NCBI GenBank assembly: GCA_009363875.1
Contig: CM018692.1
Location: 4,489,862 to 4,553,861 of the forward strand
Source: Mikania micrantha
Taxonomy: Eukaryota > Streptophyta > Magnoliopsida > Asterales > Asteraceae
Direction of reading: 5' to 3'
DNA length: 64,000 nucleotides
In this document: piece by piece, positions 1 through 9,925 of the stretch
Layout of the letters: every line of letters begins with the position of its first letter
Position numbering within the stretch: position 1 is the stretch's first letter
The notes under the pieces: generated by a model
Told to the model about the DNA's origin: nothing
Databases searched by the model: none
What the model saw: only the letters and a program-made list of their open reading frames with translations
Translations under genes and position numbers: made by a program

Positions 1-2
1 TG

Positions 3-3000
3 ACCGGTCACCGATCGTTGTTTAACACTTTAGATGAAGAACAGAAGGTCCAAGTGAAAATGGGAGATGGTAAGTCCATTCAAGTAGAAGGCAAAGGTAC
101 AATTAAACTTGACATTTCTTCTGATTCATACAAGACCTTGCATGAGGTACAATTTGCTCCATCTCTTGGTTATAATTTACTTAGTGTTGGCCAACTAATG
201 CAATCGGGGTATAAGCTGGTATTTGATAATGATGCTTGTGTTGTAATTAACAAGCAATCTGGTGAAACTATGTGCAAAGTATTCATGTCTCGCAACAGGA
301 CCTTCCCTATGGATATTGCACATGATATTGTGCAACCGGTGCAACCGGTCGCCGTTCTTGCTGATCAGTCATCAAACAATGTATTATGGCATTTACGTTT
401 TGGCCATCTTCATGATCATGGTCTTCAAACATTGTGCAAGAAAGACATGGTGACCGGACTACCTTCAATTGCTGCACTCAATGGCGTATGTGAAGGATGC
501 TTATTTGGAAAACAAACTAGGCGATCATTTCCTTCAACCGCATGGCGATCAACCAGCTCCTTACAACTAGTTCACGCGGATCTTGTTGGGCCCATGAATA
601 CAAAGTCACTTGGAGGTAATTTTTATTTCTTCTTGCTAACTGATGACTTCACTCGCATGAGCTGGGTATATTTTTTGCATAACAAAAGTGAAAGTTTTCA
701 AAAATTTAAGATTTTCAAGGCTAAAGTTGAATGTGAATCTGGCAAGCGTGTTGTTGCTCTACGCACGGATCGCGGTGGGGAATTCTTGTCGAATGAATTT
801 TCCTCATTTTGTGAGCTGCATGGAATTCATCGCGAGCTAACAGCCCCGTACACACCGGAGCAAAACGGTGTAGCCGAACGCAAGAATCGAACGGTTCAGG
901 AGATGGCCAAATGTATGCTTAAAACGAAGGATCTCGGTGACAAATATTGGGCAGAAGCAGTTGCTGCTGCAGTTTATATCTTGAACATCTCACCCACGTC
1001 CTCTATACCAGATGACAAAACTCCATTTGAGCTTTGGCATGATCGTAAGCCATTGGTAAGTCATTTACGGGTTTTTGGATGTGTGGCCTACACTCTAAAA
1101 CCTAAGCAAACTCGAAAGAAATTGGACTCAAAATCAATTAAATGCATTTTTATTGGTTATAGTCCAAATTCTAAGGCTTATCGTTTGTATGATCCAAATA
1201 AGAAGCATGTTATTACTAGTAGAGATGTTGTATTTGATGAACTTTCCAGATGGGAGGATTCCAAATTTGATCAGGTACAGGGAGATATGGTTCATCCAAT
1301 AACCATTAATGCTTCTCAACCTTCAGCCAGTGGGTCTTCCTCCGGTGACAACTCAACCCATCATGACTCAACATCATCTAGTTTATCTTCTTCTGGAAGT
1401 AGCAGCCCTCACACACCTGTTGCCCCTGAAAGTAGCAGCCCTCAATCATCTACGACAGCCTCAAGCAGTACCTCTGCAGGTGCTTCTCAGCGATTACGAA
1501 CCATGGAAGATCTCTATGATAACACCGTTGAAATTGAACCGTTACAAGAAACGTGTCAGTTTGCTCTTTCTGTCATAGAACCAACAACCTTTTCTGAAGC
1601 AATTGCAACCGAAGAATGGCGAAGAGCAATGGAAGAGGAGCTCCAATCATTGGCTGATCATGGTACGTGGTCTCTTACTGATCTACCACCGGGCAAGAAG
1701 GCAATTGGGCTGAAGTGGATCTTCAAAACAAAGCTTCACTCGAATGGTCAAGTTAAACGTTACAAAGCTCACCTTGTGGCAAAAGGGTATGCTCAAGAAC
1801 GTGGAATTGACTTTGAAGAAACATTTTCTCCGGTTGCTCGGTTTGAGACTATTCGATTAGTCTTATCACTTGCAGCTCAAAAAGGTTGGTCCGTATATCA
1901 GTTTGACATCAAATCTGCTTTCTTGAATGGTCCCTTGATGGAAGAAGTGTATGTTCAACAACCACCTGGTTTTGAACTTAAGGGGAAAGAAATGAAAGTA
2001 TGTAGGCTTCATAAGGCCTTGTATGGCTTAAAACAAGCGCCTAGAGCTTGGTATGGTTGCATCGATGGCTATTTTCAAAAACATGGGTACGTTCGAAGCC
2101 TTAATGAACCTACTGTGTATGTGAAAACATATAATAATGAAACACTTATTGTATGTTTGTACGTGGATGATGTTATTTACACCAGCTCATCTTCATCTTT
2201 GTTGATGGAATTTAAAAATACAATGATTACTAAGTTTGAAATGTCAGATATTGGTGAGCTAACATATTTTCTTGGGTTGGAAGTTGTTCAACAAGGAGAT
2301 GGTATGTTCATTTCTCAGCAAAAATATGCAAAAGACTTGTTGACAAGGTTTGGAATGGCAACATGCAAGTGGGTCACGACACCTATGAATCCAAATGACA
2401 AATTGGTTCTAGAAGATGGTGCTCTTGCTGCTGATGAAACACGATTTAGAAGTCTTGTGGGAGGACTTATATATCTTACTCATACTCGACCCGACATTGC
2501 TTTCGCTGTTACTTTAATCTCACGGTTTATGCATAAGCCGTCTGTTCTCCATTTTGGAGCTGCGAAAAGAGTTCTTCGTTATATTGCAGGTACTATTGAT
2601 TATGGATTATGGTATGGTAGAAACCATAATATTATGCTGGAAGGATATTCAGATAGTGATTGGGCTAGTTCAAGTGAAGATGGAAAAAGCTTATCTGCCC
2701 ATGTGTTCTCAATTGGATCGGCTGCAGTATCTTGGAGTACCAAGAAGCAACTTGTTGTTGCGTTATCTACAACGGAGGCGGAGTACATTGCAGCCAATGC
2801 AGCCTCTTGTCAAGCTGTGTGGATCCAAAAGCTGTTAAAAGAAGTTAATCAAGAGCAGAAGGTTGCGACTACAATATACTGTGATAATCAATCTGCCATT
2901 TTTCTCACCAAGAATCAAGCATTTCATGGGCGTAGCAAGCATATAAAGATTCGTTATCATTACATTCGTAACTTGGTTGAAGATCAAGAAATAAAGTTGG

Positions 3001-3104
3001 GTTCATGTTCTACACAAGAACAACTAGCCGATATTTTTACAAAACCGTTGGGGAAGGAGCAATTCTGTTACTTACGTGCTCGCTTGGGACTCAAGACTAT
3101 TTGA
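3..3104 (+). CDS. Copia pol polyprotein, 5' end outside window
   Basis: This is the replication polyprotein of a copia retrotransposon, and the frame is open through the left edge of the window. Residue numbers count from the Leu codon at 18. The integrase zinc finger has H125, H130, C158 and C161. The integrase core has D188, D251 and E287 as candidate DDE residues. A Ser/Thr-rich linker spans about 435-490. Reverse transcriptase starts near 565 and has YVDD at 715-718. RNase H follows near 875-1000 with SDSDWA, TTEAEY and DNQSA motifs. No internal stop or frameshift is present. The first protease residues and gag are missing only because of the window edge. The lineage may be Ivana/Oryco-like or Tork-like, but I cannot decide which from the sequence alone. 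Confidence 0.95.
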   Translation, partial: TGHRSLFNTLDEEQKVQVKMGDGKSIQVEGKGTIKLDISSDSYKTLHEVQFAPSLGYNLLSVGQLMQSGYKLVFDNDACVVINKQSGETMCKVFMSRNRTFPMDIAHDIVQPVQPVAVLADQSSNNVLWHLRFGHLHDHGLQTLCKKDMVTGLPSIAALNGVCEGCLFGKQTRRSFPSTAWRSTSSLQLVHADLVGPMNTKSLGGNFYFFLLTDDFTRMSWVYFLHNKSESFQKFKIFKAKVECESGKRVVALRTDRGGEFLSNEFSSFCELHGIHRELTAPYTPEQNGVAERKNRTVQEMAKCMLKTKDLGDKYWAEAVAAAVYILNISPTSSIPDDKTPFELWHDRKPLVSHLRVFGCVAYTLKPKQTRKKLDSKSIKCIFIGYSPNSKAYRLYDPNKKHVITSRDVVFDELSRWEDSKFDQVQGDMVHPITINASQPSASGSSSGDNSTHHDSTSSSLSSSGSSSPHTPVAPESSSPQSSTTASSSTSAGASQRLRTMEDLYDNTVEIEPLQETCQFALSVIEPTTFSEAIATEEWRRAMEEELQSLADHGTWSLTDLPPGKKAIGLKWIFKTKLHSNGQVKRYKAHLVAKGYAQERGIDFEETFSPVARFETIRLVLSLAAQKGWSVYQFDIKSAFLNGPLMEEVYVQQPPGFELKGKEMKVCRLHKALYGLKQAPRAWYGCIDGYFQKHGYVRSLNEPTVYVKTYNNETLIVCLYVDDVIYTSSSSSLLMEFKNTMITKFEMSDIGELTYFLGLEVVQQGDGMFISQQKYAKDLLTRFGMATCKWVTTPMNPNDKLVLEDGALAADETRFRSLVGGLIYLTHTRPDIAFAVTLISRFMHKPSVLHFGAAKRVLRYIAGTIDYGLWYGRNHNIMLEGYSDSDWASSSEDGKSLSAHVFSIGSAAVSWSTKKQLVVALSTTEAEYIAANAASCQAVWIQKLLKEVNQEQKVATTIYCDNQSAIFLTKNQAFHGRSKHIKIRYHYIRNLVEDQEIKLGSCSTQEQLADIFTKPLGKEQFCYLRARLGLKTI

Positions 3105-3116
3105 ATCACGGAAGGA

Positions 3117-3374
3117 TGTTGAAATGATTCAAATATTAGTTACCGTTTATTATTATTGTTTTGTTTTTCACATGCTGGAAATACTTGGTCATAGGTTTAC
3201 CGATTCTTTTGGATCTATCCTAGTTGTTAGCTAGATGTTAGCTAGTAGTTTGAATAAGTTGTTATGTTTCCGTTTGTTTGTAAGGCTATTTAAAGCCATG
3301 GTTTGCATTGAATAAAGCATCAAATTTCCAGCCTTTCATTTATTCAGTATAAGCTTCTGATCACAAATTTAACA
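3117..3374 (+). repeat. 3' LTR of the copia element
   Basis: This 258 bp LTR starts TGTTG and ends TAACA, a near-perfect terminal inverted pair. It begins 12 bases after the pol stop codon. A TATA-like TATTTAAA lies at 3287-3294 and AATAAA at 3311-3316, as expected for the LTR promoter and polyadenylation signal. The five bases after it (CTGTG) would be the target duplication. The matching copy is outside the window, so this is unverified. Confidence 0.85.
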
Positions 3375-3858
3375 CTGTGGCATGGGTGTCATACGCGGAC
3401 TGATCATTGATGGTTCTGGAATATCCATTAAACTGATCATTGATTTGGATCATCATTATTTAATTAATGTTTCCTCATTTTCTACTCAAATTATGATTCT
3501 TTTGTATGTGATTGATAACATATGTGGTTTGATATCATAAATCATAAATTCTTAGCAAGTTAATGAAATTTGTTAGTTTATAGTCGGAAATTTCAGTCAA
3601 AAACTAGGGTTCGATACTATAGTATGTAGGCATGTATGATTTTTCTGTGCACCGGATGTTGTAGACTTGTAGGGCTTTTGAGATTCGTTGCTTATAATCA
3701 TAATTGGAGAAGTTTTACAAAAATGGTGTATCTTTTGAGTTGAAGGTATGCTAACATGCCATCAGAATCAATTTTTTTGCTCATGAATTCATGTCACTCA
3801 CAATCATAGTACGTATGATTTATTTTAGTTACTTTGTTGGTTTTTGGGTTTATATCAG
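3375..3858. other. Probable intron of the RRM gene remnant
   Basis: This AT-rich stretch between the copia LTR and the first visible RRM exon has no supported ORF. It ends in a good acceptor (TTATATCAG at about 3850-3858), so at least its right part is probably intron. Upstream exons may lie beyond the copia insertion, outside the window. Confidence 0.5.
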
Positions 3859-4066
3859 GTTTGGTTTATGGGAAACTGTTCGGCATTACAAAGAACACAT
3901 TGAAGAGTGACGTTCTCAGTTTGTTAGAAGAATGCAATTTAAGCAATTAAAGATGATCTCAAAGTTGATTACAATCCATCATTCTCACCAAATGGAATGT
4001 AATGCTCTCCATTTATATAGTTTCTGTTTAATGGTTTGTAGTTTAAAATTGCAGCTATAAAGGGGC

Positions 4067-4384
4067 TGTTAGGGATATCACACATACTAACCGAACACAC
4101 ACACACACAAAAGCGAGTGAATAATACAAGGGTTTAAATGTTTAATGTGGTTCAGTCTAAGATGACCTATATTTATAATGGCAACTAGCATATTCTTTAT
4201 TATGAGAGACAAAAGGTTACAAGCACTAGAGATCATATTTATAGACTACTACTAGGGATTAGGGCAGAAATCATTGATTTTGGTAACAGCCAGAAAGTAG
4301 ACAATTTCAAGCCATTTGGGCCAGCTGCCTAGTGGACGTGATTTCTAAGGCAGGCTGCCCTTATCACAGCCTCCACGCCCAACA
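4067..4384 (-). repeat. LTR of the antisense copia remnant
   Basis: This 318 bp block is bounded on the plus strand by TGTTAGGG and CCCAACA, an imperfect inverted pair. The polypurine tract lies next to the 4384 end, so it is the 3' LTR of a minus-strand element. It contains an (AC)n run near 4100. No matching target duplication is seen because the other end of the element is lost. Confidence 0.7.
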
Positions 4385-5070
4385 ATCTCTCACTTGGAGG
4401 CTTGATCACTTCAACTGTGCTTTTAATCCTGATCATTCTTTTGTAATTTGTCAATAGAACTTCAAGCTCTACCTAGTTACCACCGCTACTCATCAATTAA
4501 CATGAAGGTAAGCTGAAGTTTACACCGAGCTTTAAAACATTAGTCATGAGTCGTTCTTTGTCCTCCTATTGGCTCCCACTGTAACTGAAACTGCTTGATC
4601 CTAAGATGCCTAGAGAATAAAAAACTATTTTCTTTTTAAGCCAATCATCCATGGGAGAGTCTTTCTTAGTTGGAACAATAATTCTTTTAACCCATTGTCG
4701 TTTAGCCACCCTAGCTGAAGCACAACCTGTACCTTCATTGCTATGAAATCCTTGGGTTGGTATATAATCTTCACTTTGGCTCCAGGTTTATCAAGAGCAA
4801 AAGTCACCCTCCTTTGGCCACGGGATTTTGTGAATTGGACTTTATGTTTCTGAACTTGAATGGTCACTTCTTTAGACAGTACATCAATCAAATACAATGA
4901 ACCATTCTTTTTTCCTTGATTTATGACTAGATTCCTTATAACATCTTTCCATTGCCCATTCCTGAACTTAACTTCATTCCCTTATTTATCCGACTGCCTA
5001 ACAGAAATTAGCCTTCTTCTCAAGCTTGGAACCATCCCAATATTCTTCAAAATCCAAGAGCCAATTGCAG
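4067..5070 (-). mobile_element. Deleted antisense copia element in the RRM gene intron
   Basis: On the minus strand this has a short coding remnant (about 5060-4625) and a 3' LTR (4384-4067). The remnant reads LRRRLISVRQ, KFRNGQWKDV and GSLYLIDV, typical of the protease to GAG-pre-integrase region of copia pol. An in-frame TAA lies near 4983. A polypurine-like tract (CCAAGTGAGAGAT on the minus strand, about 4397-4385) directly precedes the LTR. Integrase, RT and RNase H are missing, so most of the interior has been deleted. Confidence 0.7.
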
Positions 5071-5514
5071 TTTTTAAATCAATGACATTTATTTGTTAAT
5101 GTTCCATATGCATGTATACTTTATTTGTTTTTAATTCATACCTTTTCCTCAAGATCATTAACAGGTTTCTTGTCGCAGGTTTTATTGCAAGGAATTCCCA
5201 CAAATGCGACTTTAGAAGAAATCGAACGGTTTCTAGTTGGTTGTGAGTATGATCCATCTAGCATTCATCTGTTCTCCAGGTTAGAAAAATATTATTTCAG
5301 TCTATAATTTCATGATTTTGATTAAAATATATGAGTCCAAGCTTCCCTATATGTAATAAAATGATTTTGTTACTTTTGCAGGCAGGGTGCTTCTGGGCCT
5401 ACCAGAATGGCACTTGTACGTTTCTTGACCCCAACTGCAGCCATGAGTGCGACGATATTGCGAAACAGAGGCTTTTGTTTCAATAACCAGATCTCCATGC
5501 ATGTACTCCAGTAA

Positions 5515-6151
5515 CTTCACAATCTTTGATGGATGGGTTTTCCTAGTAATAATGGTTAGACCAAGTAACTAACTCGAGTTGCATGACGCTAAATCCGTAA
5601 TGCAATAGTTCAACATTTATGCTCATCTGTAAGTACTTCATGTCTATTGAAATTCCTCAACTTTTGATAAATGCTGAAAGTTTTCTATCAAAATATATGA
5701 ATCCGATTTTGGTTAGTTGGTAATTTATGCCTTTAATGGGAGATATCAACTCCAAAGGACAGAGCATTAAATAAACAAACAAACTTACCCAGTATATTCT
5801 CATTCTTCAGACTTCAATAGGGTCTGGGGGGAAGGATGGAGACAAACCTTACCCCTATCCCTATCCCAGTTGGAATGCATAGGTTGTTTCGAAGGAGTCC
5901 CTAGCTCAAAGTTTGAAGTTAATCATTCCAACTCTTTTAACGTTTTTTTTCACCAAATAAGTAAAATAACACTATAATTAGTGCAATTTGATTTTTGCCT
6001 CTTGAGGGCCCACACATAATTCATATAATGGGGCAATCTTAGATGATCATTCCATCTTCATCAATGTATAACATGACTATGTGATATGCTTTGGGATCTT
6101 GATAGAGATACAAGGTTCAACTTTAGAGTAAGATACACAGCATGTTGACTA
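5515..6151. other. Intergenic stretch, no gene seen
   Basis: This is the 3' flank of the RRM remnant and of the minus-strand terpene synthase, which converge here. It is AT-rich. I found no ORF or repeat unit that I could support. Confidence 0.5.
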
Positions 6152-8991
6152 TTACACACCTTGGATAGGATTAAACAACAATGATAATACATGAAACTTG
6201 GTCACATTTGGATGACCATGCCCGTCCCCTTTACGGTACATAAACTGTGCCATTCTACCCATGTCCATTGCATAGTCAATAAACTCTTTTAGAAACTCAG
6301 ATTTAGCGCTTGCTCGTTCTTTGTTAAGTTTCTTCCATGACTCCGTGATTAAGCTTTTGATACACCTTCTAGCTTCATCTTCAGTAGCGCCACTTTCATG
6401 CATGTGACACTGGATTGACTTTGGAAGATCCCCTCTTTCCATCTCGTCCTAAAACAAACATGAGGATCAAGAATTAAAGCTACTAGTTTCTTTATGAAAA
6501 CCAGAATATATTAATATTAACTCATACCGAGGATGTTGCTAAGTCATCAGCAAGTCGGACAATTAGTGCCGTATAGTGCCCTATATTCTCTGATTGTTGA
6601 AACCATTGCAGGATCTCTTGGGTTGAAGTAATTGATGTTGAAATCTTTATATGCATAAATGTTAGAGGACATCCTATTGTTACACAAGCATTATTCAAGT
6701 AGTCTGTGAGTGTTGGTGTATGTCGACTATGGTACCACCTTGCTTCTACAAGGTATGACTTGCATAAATCTGCCCACTACAATATTACCATATATCCCAG
6801 AGTAAAAAATCTAAATTTTCATAATAATAGCAAATTAATCACAACCTTTAAAAAGTGGTGTGGTGTTATTTGCTTGATTTCCCTCTTATAGAGGTATTAG
6901 GATGCTTTAACACCTTGAAGGCCATCTGACTGGTGTAAGTTCCAGTTTATCTTTTAGCAGATTTTTGACGCAGGGGAGCGTGAGTTTTCCCAACAGATTC
7001 TCATGTTATCAAATATCAAAGTTGTAAAATTGGTTCTAGGCGGGCATTATCAGATGATTAATCGGTAGTCGGCCAACGACCGATGTGATTTCACAGGAGT
7101 GATGGTATTAATCAGTTTTCGGGCTAGTCGGTCAAAGGTTTTTTATTTGTCAAAGGTGGGTTTTTTTTTAATTTTTTGATTAGGGTTTTAACAGTTTCTT
7201 TTAACAACTCTTTTTTGAGTCTTCTCCACTAAAATTAGTTAAATCTTTTAAGAATTGAAAATTATACTTAGTTTGAAAAATTATATATAATAAATTTGTG
7301 TGTATTTGAAAAATTACATATACAATTTCAACTGTGATAATCGATATAACATTATTCGATTAGTGTCTAGTGATTTTTAAATGTTGTTATATATGAAATA
7401 ATATAATCACATTAGAGAGATGGATCGATTAGTGACCTCCTTTCTTAGGTACTGAAGGACAAAGATTCTTGTGTTTATCAATGTGTTATACGCGATCTCA
7501 TTTATCGTGTTGTAGAGTCCAAGGAAGCATATCTTCATATAATCTGGGAGTTCGTCGATCGCATTGATATCCCATCTAAGAAATAGAAACCTTCTAAGTT
7601 CTCATGAAATCTTTGCTAGGGAAGCAAGGGTTACTATTTTTTGTTAGCATTTACGTGCTGATAACATCTGTAAATTGTTCAAGTTCATCTAAAGTTCCAT
7701 AAACATCATAGACATCATCAATAGAAGTAATCATGGCATTGACCTTTGTTATATTCCTCCTTCCGAGACTAAATTCGGGTACGTAACTATAACCTACGGT
7801 CCATAGAAAACACTCCACCAACCTGTCACGAGCAAAGGTTAACTCTTCGTCCCATCTTGTATTTCTCCACCACCTATTTATGGTTTCATCGTTAGATCCC
7901 AACAAATGAGAGAGTTTCGGTGTGTGGATATGAGATTGAAAATTGAGATGATACCTTGATGCGTGTTTTAGATCTTTGATATGAACGGCTTGAACCATGT
8001 TAAAATTCAATTTTGCAAGCTCGATTAGTGCTGGACTTGCGTCGCTTCTTTTTTCATATACTTGGATAAACCATCTCGCCTCGACTCGAGGCACTCTCCA
8101 ATGCAGTGCTGGCTTGAACCATGTTATACTTCCACTAATCTTGTGTAGATTTTCTTTCAGGTATTTCGTCGTCAAGTCTTTGGCTTTGTCTAGTATGCTC
8201 TCATCCTCGAACGAATGATAAGATGCCTCGTATAAGTTCAAGATTGCAATCATATCCTCATATCGACTAGAGTTAAAGACTTTCAATCCTTTCCTTAAAG
8301 TTGCCAAATATTTCTAAGTATATAGAAATAATATGTTAAATAGGGTTTAATAACTTAAAAGGGATTTGGTAATAAATTCAGTAACCTTGTGGAACTTGAT
8401 AACCATGTTGTCTTAGGAGTCGAAAACCAAGAGCTTGAAGGTTCAAGTCCATTGTATTCCACTTGTCACAAGTTTTGTAGAAAATCATCTCTAAGACATC
8501 ACTTATCTCCTCCTTAAAATGATACGCGATTCCAAGTCTTTGCAAATCATCGACTAACTCGAGGCTGCTCAAAGGATTTCCAGCAACACTACTTTTTTGT
8601 ATCATCACCCTCACTACTTCCTTTAATCGATCTGCTTTAGCTGCGTAATCTTTTCCCTACGGAGATCAATATTTTAGAAAGCATGTCAAAACCCTCAAAT
8701 GATAGAATCAAGATGGTGATCTTGCTGAGTATATGGCATAGAGTGATTGAAAATGATCAGAAGACAAAAAAATTTTGTATATCTTACAGAGTATTTAGTA
8801 GAGAGTGATTGAACACAATCATAAGACCACAATGTTGACTCATAGTTTGCTGAACGTCGCCTAACGAGGGGTTCAACGACGGTTGATTTCTGTAGGGATG
8901 AGTTTATCGGCTTGCGAATGGCGAATCGACTATTCGCCACAATAGAATTTTTGCAAAGAAGAAGTGAGCAGGGAAAGCACGTTGAAGCCAT
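6152..8991 (-). CDS. Monoterpene synthase (TPS-b), seven exons, frameshift in exon 3
   Basis: The exons are 8991-8788, 8656-8386, 8313-7955, 7873-7655, 7575-7437, 6776-6528 and 6448-6152. All introns have GT/AG ends and phases agree throughout. The product would ionise and cyclise geranyl diphosphate in plastids. A Ser-rich transit peptide precedes RR(X8)W (R45, R46, W55), the mark of cyclising monoterpene synthases. RDR lies in exon 4 (FARDRL). The Mg-binding DDVYD is at 7719-7705. The second metal motif DDLATSSDE spans the exon 6/7 junction. Exon lengths 219, 139 and 249 match the second copy at 24097-30271 exactly. One extra base in a TTT run (minus strand, about 8277-8275) shifts exon 3. 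Without it the protein would be about 578 residues. An alternative acceptor 24 bases into exon 3 could restore the frame but drops conserved residues. It may be a pseudogene or carry a sequence error. The product is not predictable. Confidence 0.9.
6777..7436 (-). other. Intron 5 of the minus-strand TPS, with a degenerate insertion
   Basis: This 660 base intron is the longest in this gene. Its middle (about 7016-7430) starts with a GTTGTAAAATTGG-like motif and carries repeated AATCGGTAGTCGG- and GATTAGTG-like motifs. It resembles the small inverted-repeat element at 32644-32822 in style, but no clean termini were found. Confidence 0.35.
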
Positions 8992-9125
8992 GGAGAAATA
9001 GAAAAGTGATAAAGCAATGAGTTTGTTTCTGAATGCTTATGTGTGCATATATGTGATATATGTGATGGGATGAACAAACGGAGCCAAACTTTCCAATTTG
9101 TATCCTGTGTTAGTATCACACCCAT

Positions 9126-9567
9126 CTATTCATGTAAAAAGTAGTATACTTTATATTTTTTAAAATATAATTTGCTTTTTTTTATAACACAAAGTAAATA
9201 TTATTATTAATATATCTAACAAAACACATTTATGAATGGTGTTTATCACGATAAATTCATTTTATCGCGATAAATTCATTTTTATTGATTTTGAGATTTC
9301 CATTTATCATGATAGATTCATTTTATCGTGATAAATTAATTCTATCGCGGTAAATTCTTTTTTATTGCTTTTTTGGTGAGATTTTCCGTGAGAAATCCAA
9401 TTTTCGAGATTTTTTTCGTGAGAAATTCCTTTATATTGTCTCACACGCGGGCAGCTTAATTTTAACTTTAGTTTCTTTGTTATTTATTGTCTCACACGAG
9501 TCTTTGTACATTAATGTTTTTTTTTCTTTTTAGCTCGTTCTCGAGTCAAAACAAGGGTGTTAAATTT
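9126..9567. repeat. AT-rich stretch with short palindromic repeats
   Basis: Between about 9241 and 9360 the motif TTTATCRCGATAAATTCA recurs about five times with variations. Each copy is itself nearly palindromic (TTTATCGCGATAAA). Two GTGAGAAATYC motifs and two TTGTCTCACACG motifs follow at 9388-9500. It lies upstream of the minus-strand TPS start and may be the interior of a nonautonomous transposon. No ORF is present. Confidence 0.6.
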
Positions 9568-9597
9568 GTGCGGCAACGCGCGAAAGGTGCCATCTAG
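9568..9597 (+). mobile_element. Candidate Helitron 3' terminus
   Basis: A GTGCG-GCAA-CGCGC hairpin (9568-9581) is followed 12 bases later by CTAG (9594-9597) and then T. Plant Helitrons end in a short hairpin followed by CTRR and insert 5' of T, so this fits. The 5' end was not identified, so the element length is unknown. Confidence 0.4.
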
Positions 9598-9699
9598 TTA
9601 AAAACAAGGCAAGATGATATGAAATACTTGTGTATATATAAAATTAATTATTATACCGTAAGATATCATAAAATAATTGAGTACCATAAGTTTGTTTAC

Positions 9700-9925
9700 T
9701 ACCGTTTAGGAGTGTTTATCGGTTCAATGAACGGTTTATTTATTTTTTTTGGTTCGGTCTAATCAGTTTTGAAAGTTTGTATCCTTTAACGAAAATCGAA
9801 TTTGGAAGGTCATTAAACCTAACCAACTTCAACATAATTAACCAATTAAAATCAAATAAACCGGTTAAAAATTGAATAAAACAATTAAACCTAACCGAAT
9901 CAACCGAATTCAATCAAATAAACCA
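9700..9925. repeat. Degenerate foldback repeat (GGTTCGG/CCGAACC-like)
   Basis: It starts near TAGGAGTGTTTATCGGTTC and contains many CGGTTT and AACCGA-like blocks in both orientations (CGGTTTATTT, AACCGGTTAAA, AACCGAATCAACCGAATT). This fits a nonautonomous foldback element with poorly preserved termini. Confidence 0.45.

Larger units (their letters stand above)
1..3374 (+). mobile_element. Ty1/copia LTR retrotransposon, 3' portion
   Basis: The window opens inside a copia element. The visible order is protease tail, GAG-pre-integrase zinc finger, integrase, reverse transcriptase, RNase H, then a 3' LTR. This integrase-before-RT order defines Ty1/copia. The 5' LTR, primer binding site, gag and most of the protease lie outside the window. 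A short purine-rich stretch precedes the LTR at 3117. The open pol frame suggests a fairly young insertion. It sits just upstream of a broken RRM gene, so it may have landed in that gene's 5' part. Confidence 0.95.
3859..5514 (+). pseudogene. RRM-type RNA-binding protein gene, broken 3' part
   Basis: Three exon-like blocks read as one protein. Block A (3859-3998) gives a stretch containing GKLFGI and LKSDVLSLLEECNLS. Block B (5179-5279, or from 5165 at an alternative acceptor) gives VLLQGIP followed by EEIERFLVGCEYDPSSI. Block C (5382-5514) gives TRMALVRF, then NRGFCFNNQISMHVLQ and TAA. VLLQGI and RMALVRF resemble RNP2 and RNP1 of an RNA recognition motif. The B-C intron (5280-5381) has GT and AG ends. 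In block A the frame hits a TAA at 3948-3950, and one surplus base before it explains the break. An antisense copia remnant occupies the A-B intron. The 5' exons are not visible, and a copia element lies where they should be. It is probably a pseudogene; the exact subfamily is not recognised. Confidence 0.6.
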
